From: Janibacter melonis
GTDB lineage: Bacteria; Actinomycetota; Actinomycetes; Actinomycetales; Dermatophilaceae
NCBI RefSeq assembly: GCF_020567375.1
Contig: NZ_JAJBZM010000002.1
Span: 712,779-776,778, forward strand
DNA: 64,000 bases
Reading direction: 5' to 3'
A program made the translations under genes and the position numbers. Positions 57,952 through 64,000 of this stretch are shown in pieces. A model generated the notes under the pieces. That model worked only from the letters and a program-made list of their open reading frames with translations. It did no database searches and was not told where the DNA came from. The first letter of the stretch is position 1; each line of letters begins with the position of its first letter.

Positions 57952-58889
57952 GCGCGACGACGCAGCAGCGCCGGGTGGACCGTGAGGGACCCGCCACGGA
58001 CGACAGGCGGCTCGACAAGGCCGGTCGGTGGGCACGGCGGGCCCCGCTGCTGCCCGCGCTGATCTTCACGATCATCCTCACCCAGCTCCCCTTCGTGGTG
58101 GCCCTGGGGATCTCCTTCATGAACTGGAACTCCTACTACCCCGACGACCGCGGCTTCGCCGGGGTGCAGAACTTCGTCGACATCTTCACCGACACCAACG
58201 CGCGCAACGCGGTCGTCGTGACGATCATCCTCACGGCGAGCGTCGTCATCCTCAGCCTGCTGCTCGGCCTGGGCATCGCGCTGCTGCTCGACCGGCCCTT
58301 CCGGGGTCGCGGCTTCGTGCGCACAATGATGATCACGCCCTTCCTCGTCGTGCCGGTCGCGGCCGCGCTGCTGTGGAAGCACGCGCTCTACAACCCCGAG
58401 TACGGCCTGCTCAACGGCATGCTGACGACGATCTTCGGCGACGACGCACCGCAGCCGGACTGGATCACGAACAACCCGCTCATCTCGATCATCGTCGCGC
58501 TCGTGTGGCAGTGGACGCCCTTCATGATGCTCATCCTGCTGGCCGGGCTGCAGAGCCGACCGCTCGACGTCGTCGAGGCGGCGCGCATCGACGGCGCGAG
58601 CTCGTGGCAGATCTTCACGAACATGACGCTGCCCCACCTGCGCCGCTACATCGAGCTCGCCGGGCTGCTCGGCGCGATCTACGTCGTGCAGAACTTCGAC
58701 CACGTCTTCACGATCACCGGCGGCGGGCTCGGCACCGCGAACCTGCCGTACTACATCTACGAGACCTTCTACATCGGGCAGGACTACGGCCGGGCGTCGG
58801 CCGCCGGCGTCATCACCGTCATCGGCACGCTCATCGTCGCCTCGCTCGCCCTGCGCACGGCCCTGTCGATCTTCCAGGAGGACAAGTGA
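57948..58889 (+). CDS. smoF: Polyol ABC transporter permease (SmoF-like)
   Basis: A 313-residue MalF-type permease. A polar N-terminal 25 residues precede six membrane segments. MNWNSYYPDDRGFAGVQNFV and NFDHVFTITGGGLGTANLPYYIYE (in part) are typical of the sorbitol/mannitol subgroup. The EAA loop reads EAARIDGASSWQ (about residue 208). GTG 57948 overlaps the previous stop (GTGA), and its own stop overlaps the next GTG. Confidence 0.9.
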   Translation: MSATTQQRRVDREGPATDDRRLDKAGRWARRAPLLPALIFTIILTQLPFVVALGISFMNWNSYYPDDRGFAGVQNFVDIFTDTNARNAVVVTIILTASVVILSLLLGLGIALLLDRPFRGRGFVRTMMITPFLVVPVAAALLWKHALYNPEYGLLNGMLTTIFGDDAPQPDWITNNPLISIIVALVWQWTPFMMLILLAGLQSRPLDVVEAARIDGASSWQIFTNMTLPHLRRYIELAGLLGAIYVVQNFDHVFTITGGGLGTANLPYYIYETFYIGQDYGRASAAGVITVIGTLIVASLALRTALSIFQEDK

Positions 58890-59749
58890 GCACCGCGACC
58901 GCCACCCCCGGAGCACGGACGAAGAAGCAGCGGAGCGGGCCCAGCCGCAAGGGCGTCCTGCTGAGCGTCGCCGCCTGGGTCATCGCCCTGCTCTTCGTCG
59001 CCCCCGTGCTGTGGATGATCCTCACGTCCTTCCACAGCGAGGCCGACGCGGCGACGAACCCGCCGAGCTTCTTCGCGCCGATCTCGACGGAGGGCTACCA
59101 GACCTTCCTCGACGCGGGGCCGTGGCCGCCGCTGCTCAACTCGATGACGGCGAGCGTCGTGAGCACGGTCCTGTGCATCGTCCTCGCGCTGCCGGCCGCG
59201 TACGCGCTGTCGATCAAGCCGGTGGAGAAGTGGACCGACGTCCTCTTCTTCTTCCTCTCGACGAAGATGCTGCCGATCGTCGCGGCGATCATGCCCATCT
59301 ACCTCTTCGCCAGCAAGCTGCAGGTGCTCGACAACATCTGGGCGCTGACGATCCTCTACACGGCGATGAACCTGCCGATCGCGGTGTGGATGCTGCGCTC
59401 CTTCCTCGCGGAGGTACCGGTGGAGATGCTCGAGGCCGCGCAGATCGACGGCGCCGGGCTGATCCGGACGCTCACGCGGATCATCGCGCCCGTCGTCATG
59501 CCGGGCATCGCCGCCGCCTCGCTCATCTGCTTCATCTTCAGCTGGAACGAGCTGCTCCTCGCCCGGGTGCTCACGAGCACGGTCGCCCAGACTGCCCCGG
59601 TCTTCCTCACCGGCTTCGTCACGAGCCAGGGCCTCTTCCTCGCCAAGGTGTGCGCCGCCTCCTTCGTCGTCTCGCTGCCGGTGCTCATCGCCGGCTTCGC
59701 CGCGCAGGACAAGCTCGTCCAGGGCCTGTCGATGGGTGCGGTGCGCTGA
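58886..59749 (+). CDS. smoG: Polyol ABC transporter permease (SmoG-like)
   Basis: A 287-residue MalG-type permease with six membrane helices. LTSFHSEADAATNPPSFF and FFLSTKMLPIVAAIMPIYLFA (in part) are conserved in SmoG/MtlG proteins. The EAA loop is EAAQIDGAGLIR (about residue 187), the C-terminus VQGLSMGAVR. No ATPase (SmoK) gene follows before the dehydrogenases, so it either lies beyond the window or a shared MsiK-type ATPase is used. Confidence 0.9.
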   Translation: MSTATATPGARTKKQRSGPSRKGVLLSVAAWVIALLFVAPVLWMILTSFHSEADAATNPPSFFAPISTEGYQTFLDAGPWPPLLNSMTASVVSTVLCIVLALPAAYALSIKPVEKWTDVLFFFLSTKMLPIVAAIMPIYLFASKLQVLDNIWALTILYTAMNLPIAVWMLRSFLAEVPVEMLEAAQIDGAGLIRTLTRIIAPVVMPGIAAASLICFIFSWNELLLARVLTSTVAQTAPVFLTGFVTSQGLFLAKVCAASFVVSLPVLIAGFAAQDKLVQGLSMGAVR

Positions 59750-61236
59750 TGGCGGTGGCTCTCACGCAGTCCGCACTGCCGCAGCTGGACCGGGTCTCGG
59801 TGCCGACGTACGACCGGTCCGCGCTGCGGACCGGGGTGGTGCACGTCGGGATCGGCGGCTTCCACCGGGCGCACCTCGCGATGTACCTCGACCGGCTGCT
59901 CGAAGGGGGAGTCACCGGCGCGCAGGAGTGGGCGGTCACCGGTGTCGGCCTGCTCGACCACGACCGCCGGGTCGTCGAGACCCTCACCGCGCAGGACGGC
60001 CTGTACACGCTCGTCGTCAAGCACCCGGACGGGCAGCTCGAGGGGAGGGTGGTCGGCTCGATCCGTGAGGCGCTGCTCGCCCCCGACGACCCCGAGGCGG
60101 TCCTCGACCGGCTCACCGCGCCGACGACCCGCGTGGTCTCGCTGACGATCACCGAGGGCGGCTACCTCATCAACCAGGTGACCGGCCGCTTCGACCCGGC
60201 GCACCCGAGCCTGGCCTCCGACCTCGCTGGCGACGGCCCGCCGCGCACCGCCTTCGGGTACCTCGTCGAGGCCCTGCGCCGACGACGTGACGCCGGCACC
60301 GCGCCCTTCACCGTCATGTCGTGCGACAACCTGCCCGGCAACGGCGACGTCGCCCGGCACGCCGTGACGACCTTCGCCGCCCAGCGCGACCCCGAGCTCG
60401 CCGGCTGGATCGAGGAGGAGGTCGCCTTCCCCAACGCGATGGTCGACCGGATCACCCCGGTGACCACCGACGAGGACCGCGCGACGGTGCGCGAGCAGCT
60501 CGGCGTCGACGACGGCTGGCCCGTCGTGTGCGAGCCCTTCACCCAGTGGGTGCTCGAGGACCACTTCGTCGACGGGCGACCGCCGGTCGAGGAGGTCGGC
60601 GCCCAGCTCGTCGACGACGTCGAGCCCTACGAGCTGATGAAGCTGCGGCTGCTCAACGCCAGCCACCAGGCGCTGTGCTACCTCGGCTACCTCGCCGGGC
60701 ACCGGTACGCGCACGAGGTGTGCAGCGACGAGGACTTCGTCACCTTCCTCCAGGGGTACATGCGCGACGAGGGCCGCCCGACCCTGCCGGAGGTGCCCGG
60801 GGTCGACCTGCAGGAGTACTCCGACACGCTCGTCGAGCGCTTCGCCAACCCGCAGATCCGCGACACCCTCGCCCGGCTGTGCGCGGAGTCCTCCGACCGG
60901 ATCCCGAAGTGGCTGCTCCCCGTCGTCCGGCACAACCTCGAGCACGGCGGCGAGATCTCGCGCAGCGCGCTCGTCGTCGCCGCCTGGGCCCGGTACGCCG
61001 AGGGTGTCGACGAGCAGGGTCAGCCGATCGAGGTCGTCGACCACCGCCGCGACCGCGTGCTCGCGGCGGCCCAGGCCCAGCTCGGAGACGACCCGCTCGC
61101 CTTCCTGCGCGACGACGAGCTCTTCGGCGACCTCGCGCAGGACGAGCGCTTCACGTCGGTCTACCTCAAGCACCTCGAGGTCCTCCACCGCGACGGCGCC
61201 CGCGAGGCGGTCCGCCGCGTCAACACCCAGCAGTGA
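59749..61236 (+). CDS. Mannitol 2-dehydrogenase family enzyme
   Basis: A 495-residue long-chain polyol dehydrogenase oxidising mannitol or arabinitol-type substrates to ketoses with NAD. The N-terminal nucleotide motif is VHVGIGGFHRAHLAMYLD. SCDNLPGNGD and FPNAMVDRITP are family blocks. The catalytic Lys with Asn and His is in KLRLLNASHQALCYLG (about residue 298). The ATG shares one base with the smoG stop, so uptake and first oxidation are co-translated. Mannitol, arabitol and fructuronate relatives cannot be separated by eye. Confidence 0.9.
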   Translation: MAVALTQSALPQLDRVSVPTYDRSALRTGVVHVGIGGFHRAHLAMYLDRLLEGGVTGAQEWAVTGVGLLDHDRRVVETLTAQDGLYTLVVKHPDGQLEGRVVGSIREALLAPDDPEAVLDRLTAPTTRVVSLTITEGGYLINQVTGRFDPAHPSLASDLAGDGPPRTAFGYLVEALRRRRDAGTAPFTVMSCDNLPGNGDVARHAVTTFAAQRDPELAGWIEEEVAFPNAMVDRITPVTTDEDRATVREQLGVDDGWPVVCEPFTQWVLEDHFVDGRPPVEEVGAQLVDDVEPYELMKLRLLNASHQALCYLGYLAGHRYAHEVCSDEDFVTFLQGYMRDEGRPTLPEVPGVDLQEYSDTLVERFANPQIRDTLARLCAESSDRIPKWLLPVVRHNLEHGGEISRSALVVAAWARYAEGVDEQGQPIEVVDHRRDRVLAAAQAQLGDDPLAFLRDDELFGDLAQDERFTSVYLKHLEVLHRDGAREAVRRVNTQQ

Positions 61237-61263
61237 CGGTCGGGGTGCGAGGGGGAGGGCTGG

Positions 61264-61302
61264 CTGGTCGAGGTGCGAGCGCCAGCGAGCCTCGAGACCA
61301 CC
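61264..61302 (+). repeat. Dispersed TGGTCGAGGTGCGAG-type repeat, copy 2
   Basis: 39 bases beginning CTGGTCGAGGTGCGAG and ending CGAGCCTCGAGACCACC, with centre CGCCAG. The ends are imperfectly complementary, so RNA would fold into a stem with a small bulge. Confidence 0.8.
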
Positions 61303-61311
61303 CGCCCTTCG

Positions 61312-61350
61312 CTGGTCGAGGTGCGAGCGTCAGCGAGCCTCGAGACCACC
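61312..61350 (+). repeat. Dispersed TGGTCGAGGTGCGAG-type repeat, copy 3
   Basis: 39 bases differing from the copy at 61264 by one base in the centre (CGTCAG against CGCCAG). Only 9 bases separate the two, which suggests recent duplication. Confidence 0.8.
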
Positions 61351-61492
61351 TGCCGCCGCCGCTCCGCCGCAGCAGGGCCCGCGGAGCCTTGGTCCTCCCT
61401 TCGCCTCGGGCGCTGCGCGCCCTCGGCTCCGGTCCGGTCCGCTTGATGCTCCGCGAACCCTCCCGCCCCTGCGCTCACATTCGCCCTCTTCG

Positions 61493-61540
61493 CTGGTCGA
61501 GGTGCGAGTCGCCCGCCAGGGCGCGAGCCTCGAGACCACC
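61493..61540 (+). repeat. Dispersed TGGTCGAGGTGCGAG-type repeat, copy 4
   Basis: 48 bases with the same ends but a longer, self-complementary centre (CGCCCGCCAGGGCG), like the reverse copy at 38689. Confidence 0.75.
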
Positions 61541-61579
61541 GACCCCCAGGACCACTCCCCACCCGCCGAGCACGAGAGC

Positions 61580-62659
61580 ATGACTGAGATGAGCACCACG
61601 ACGATCCCGACGAGCATGCCCGGCGTGCGTCTGCCCGGGGACTCCACCGTCGAGCACGTGACCCTGCCCGTCCCCGAGCCGGGGCCGGGCCAGGTCCTGC
61701 TCCGGATGCGGGCGTCCTCGATCTGCGGCAGCGACATCCGAGCGATCTACCGCGAGCACCTCGGGCACGGTGCCGAGGCCTACCAGGGTGTCGTCGGTGG
61801 CCACGAGCCGTGCGGCGACGTCGCCCTCCTCGGGCCGGGCGTCGTCGACCTCGCCGTCGGCGACCGCGTCGTCGTCTACCACATCGCCGGCTGCCAGCGC
61901 TGCGACGAGTGCCGCCGCGGGTACCCCATCGGGTGCACCTCCGCGCAGCGCGCCGCCCACGGGTGGCAGCGCGACGGGGGCCACGCCGACTACATGCTCG
62001 CCGACGCCGTCTCGTGCCTGCCGCTGCCGGACTCGCTCACCCACGTCGACGGCGCGCTCGTCTCGTGCGGCTTCGGCACCGCCTACGAGGGCCTGCTGCG
62101 CGGCCGGGTGAGCGGTCGCGACCGGTTGCTCGTCACCGGGCTCGGACCGGTCGGCCTCGCCGCGGCGATGCTCGGTCGCCACCTCGGCGCGACGACCGTC
62201 ATCGGCTCCGACCCCTCTCCAGAGCGGGCCGCCCTCGCCCTCGAGCTCGGTCTGGTCGACGCGGCGATCACCGATGCGAGCACCCTCGACGACGTCGTCG
62301 CCGAGCACACGGGCGACCATGGCGTCGAGGTGAGCATCGACTGCTCCGGCCACCCCGACGCCCGGCACGCCGCCCTGCGCAGCACGGCGGTGCGGGGACG
62401 CTGCGTCTTCGTCGGCGAGGGCGGCACGGTCGACTTCGCCGTCTCCGACCTCATGATCCACAAGCAGCTCGAGGTCCACGGCTCGTGGGTGACCTCTCTG
62501 CACCACATGGCCGAGCTGCTCACTCTGCTCGACCGATGGGGCGAGCACCCCGAGCGGGTGGTCACCGACCGACTGCCGCTCGCGCACGCCGACCGGGCCT
62601 ACGAGCTCGCCGCGGCTGGCGCCGCCGGCAAGGTCGTCATCACGTGGGACGAGCGATGA
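61580..62659 (+). CDS. Zinc-dependent alcohol/polyol dehydrogenase
   Basis: A 359-residue medium-chain dehydrogenase. The catalytic zinc site has Cys in [12 protein letters not shown] (about residue 49) and His-Glu in [10 protein letters not shown]. The structural zinc site differs from the classic four-Cys lobe: [15 protein letters not shown] still gives four Cys. The nucleotide motif is [11 protein letters not shown]. Oxidises a polyol or secondary alcohol, substrate uncertain. ATG 61580 is used; ATG 61589 is nearly as good. It follows the repeat-filled gap, and its stop overlaps the next start. Confidence 0.87.
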   Translation: MTEMSTTTIPTSMPGVRLPGDSTVEHVTLPVPEPGPGQVLLRMRASSICGSDIRAIYREHLGHGAEAYQGVVGGHEPCGDVALLGPGVVDLAVGDRVVVYHIAGCQRCDECRRGYPIGCTSAQRAAHGWQRDGGHADYMLADAVSCLPLPDSLTHVDGALVSCGFGTAYEGLLRGRVSGRDRLLVTGLGPVGLAAAMLGRHLGATTVIGSDPSPERAALALELGLVDAAITDASTLDDVVAEHTGDHGVEVSIDCSGHPDARHAALRSTAVRGRCVFVGEGGTVDFAVSDLMIHKQLEVHGSWVTSLHHMAELLTLLDRWGEHPERVVTDRLPLAHADRAYELAAAGAAGKVVITWDER

Positions 62660-63870
62660 GCGCCGCGGCGGCCGCGGTGCCGACGACGATGCGCGCGGCG
62701 GTGCTGCGAGGTGTCGGCGACATCGCCGTCGAGGAGCGACGCGTGCCCGCCCCCGGGCTCGGCGAGGTGCTCGTCGAGATCGCCGCCGTCGGGGTGTGCG
62801 GCTCCGACACCCACTACCTCCTGCACGGGCGCATCGGCCCGCACGTCGTGCGCGAGCCCCTCGTCCTCGGCCACGAGGCGAGCGGTCGCGTCGTCGCGGT
62901 GGGCGAAGGGGTGGACCCGGCCCGCGTCGGCGAGCGCGTCTCCCTCGAGCCGGGCGTGCCCTGCGGCACCTGTCCCACCTGCCGGTCGGGCCGCTACAAC
63001 CTCTGCCCGCAGATGGTCTTCCACGCCACCCCGCCCGTCGACGGCTCGATGCAGCAGCACGTCGCGATCCACGCCTCGATGGCCCACCCGGTGCCGGACG
63101 AGGTGAGCGACGTCGCCGCGGCGATGCTCGAACCGCTGTCGGTCGGCATCTGGGCCTGCCGCCGGGCCGAGGTCGCCCTCGGCGACCGGGTGCTCGTCAC
63201 CGGCGCGGGGCCGGTCGGGCTGCTCGCCGCCCAGGTCGCCCGTGCGTCCGGTGCCGACGTCGTCGTCAGCGACGTCGCCCCCCAGCGCCGGGCCGTCGCC
63301 ACGGCGCTCGGCCTGAGGGTCCACGACCCCGCCGAGGAGACCGCGGGCGCGGGTCCCGGCCCGGTCGAGGTGCTCCTCGAGTGCTCCGGTCACCCCTCGG
63401 CCGTCGCCTCCGGGCTCGAGGCGCTTGCGCCCGCCGGCCGCGCCGTGCTCGTCGGCATGGGCGGCGACGAGGTGAGCGTGCCGCTCTCGATCCTGCAGGA
63501 CCGCGAGGTGAGCGTCACCGGCACCTTCCGCTACGCCGGGACGTGGCCCACCGCCATCGCGCTCGCGGCATCCGGCGCCGTCGTCCTCGACACGCTGCCG
63601 GTGCGCACCTTCGCCCTCGACGACGCCGCGGCCGCGCTCACCGCGGGTCGCGACGACCCCGGCCTCGTCAAGGCGCTCGTCGTGCCGGGGCAGGCCCGCA
63701 CGTCGCCCGACGCCCCGTCGCCCGACGCCCCGTCGCCCGGCACCTCGTCGACCAGGCCCGGGCAGCCCCCTTCGCCCGGCACCCCTTCGCCCGACACCTC
63801 GACGTCCAGGCCCGGGCAGCCCCCTTCGCCCGGCTCCCGCACCACCCCCGACACGGAGGACCGCTCGTGA
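62656..63870 (+). CDS. Sorbitol/xylitol dehydrogenase-like zinc enzyme with repetitive tail
   Basis: A 404-residue medium-chain dehydrogenase of the sorbitol (L-iditol) group. It has the catalytic Cys in [16 protein letters not shown], His-Glu in LGHEASG, the structural zinc lobe [15 protein letters not shown], and [11 protein letters not shown] for NAD. It would turn sorbitol into fructose or xylitol into xylulose, and the kinase gene that follows suits the second route. The enzyme should end near VKALVVPG (about 349). A 55-residue Ser/Pro/Thr-rich tail with internal repeats follows, encoded by duplicated DNA. ATG 62656 and the TGA both overlap neighbours. Confidence 0.88.
   Translation: MSAAAAAVPTTMRAAVLRGVGDIAVEERRVPAPGLGEVLVEIAAVGVCGSDTHYLLHGRIGPHVVREPLVLGHEASGRVVAVGEGVDPARVGERVSLEPGVPCGTCPTCRSGRYNLCPQMVFHATPPVDGSMQQHVAIHASMAHPVPDEVSDVAAAMLEPLSVGIWACRRAEVALGDRVLVTGAGPVGLLAAQVARASGADVVVSDVAPQRRAVATALGLRVHDPAEETAGAGPGPVEVLLECSGHPSAVASGLEALAPAGRAVLVGMGGDEVSVPLSILQDREVSVTGTFRYAGTWPTAIALAASGAVVLDTLPVRTFALDDAAAALTAGRDDPGLVKALVVPGQARTSPDAPSPDAPSPGTSSTRPGQPPSPGTPSPDTSTSRPGQPPSPGSRTTPDTEDRS
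63741..63834 (+). repeat. Tandem 40-bp direct repeat in the dehydrogenase tail
   Basis: Two 40-base copies (63741-63780 and 63795-63834) identical at 38 positions, both ending GGGCAGCCCCCTTCGCCCGG. With a shorter doubled unit around 63702-63731 they create the Ser/Pro-rich tail of the enzyme. Each copy carries a CCCCTTCG octamer. Confidence 0.8.
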
Positions 63871-64000
63871 CCCGTCTCGTCGCCGGGGTCGACTCCTCGA
63901 CCCAGTCCACGAAGGTCGTCGTCTGCGACGCCGCGACCGGTGAGGTCGTGCGGCAGGGCCGCGCCGCCCACCCCGACGGCACCGAGGTCGACCCGATGCG
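63867..64000 (+). CDS. xylB: Xylulokinase-like FGGY kinase, N-terminal fragment
   Basis: 44 codons before the window ends. [20 protein letters not shown] (residues 7-26) is the phosphate-binding start of FGGY carbohydrate kinases, and the SSTQSTK wording is typical of xylulokinases. GTG 63867 overlaps the stop of the dehydrogenase gene. Phosphorylation of xylulose or fructose would complete the pathway from imported polyol to central metabolism. Confidence 0.8.
   Translation, partial: MTRLVAGVDSSTQSTKVVVCDAATGEVVRQGRAAHPDGTEVDPM

Larger units (their letters stand above)
61237..61579. other. 343-base gap holding three copies of a dispersed repeat
   Basis: The only large break in the polyol operon. 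It holds three direct copies of the repeat listed next and a 140-base segment (61351-61490) without a recognisable gene or motif. Frames through it are Arg/Pro-rich and not credible. The repeats may stabilise or terminate the mRNA. Confidence 0.75.

Noticed and set aside
61264-61540. Reading the polyol-gap repeats as a CRISPR or attachment site
   Set aside because: Three imperfect copies with uneven spacing, and a fourth copy 22 kb away in reverse; no integrase nearby.

Overview
The window is a high-GC, densely packed chromosomal segment from an actinobacterium. The gene content (menaquinone genes, a complete nuoA-N set, ABC sugar operons without their own ATPase, ANTAR regulator, Eis-type acetyltransferase, DUF3152 and DUF4287 proteins) fits Micrococcales, perhaps the Intrasporangiaceae/Janibacter neighbourhood. 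That placement is a guess from style, not a database match. I see no rRNA, tRNA, IS element, prophage or CRISPR array.

Layout. (1) 1-2.4 kb: the end of a sugar ABC operon (binding-protein C-terminus and two permeases), followed by a cluster of hairpins. (2) 2.4-25.4 kb: an Eis-like acetyltransferase, then a respiratory block: menF facing away from menG, a geranylgeranyl reductase behind a possible iron-regulator box, all 14 nuo genes with stop/start overlaps, and a polyprenyl diphosphate synthase. Menaquinone head-group chemistry, side-chain synthesis, side-chain reduction and the enzyme that reduces menaquinone therefore lie side by side. A rarD-like permease converges on it. (3) 25.4-36.7 kb: PhoX-like Tat phosphatase, a 170-base pure G/C tract that is probably an assembly fault, an acidic protein, a serine hydrolase, a short UvrA paralogue, an unusual condensation-domain/GNAT fusion facing an alpha/beta hydrolase, and a NYN-domain protein. 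(4) 36.7-55.5 kb: single genes and small operons for peroxide and redox stress (ohrR-ohr-oxidoreductase, yaaA, aldo/keto reductases), DNA repair (topoisomerase IB, exonuclease III, Fpg/Nei), glutamate dehydrogenase, a GPH-type transporter coupled to a GAF-ANTAR regulator, and several proteins of unknown function. (5) 55.5-64 kb: a polyol catabolic operon (SorC-type regulator, smoEFG-like ABC transporter, mannitol dehydrogenase, two zinc dehydrogenases, start of a xylulokinase), cut by the window end.

Three window-wide signals stand out. First, about twenty genes carry a TANNNT or GAGGAT -10 hexamer followed by 6 or 7 bases and then the start codon, which points to widespread leaderless transcription and fixes many start sites. 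One such start makes a 14-codon leader ORF that overlaps nuoA. Second, the octamer CGAAGGGG and its complement occur about 60 times by hand count, in genes and between them, and inverted pairs of it build several hairpins. Third, a 39-48 bp imperfectly palindromic repeat occurs four times.
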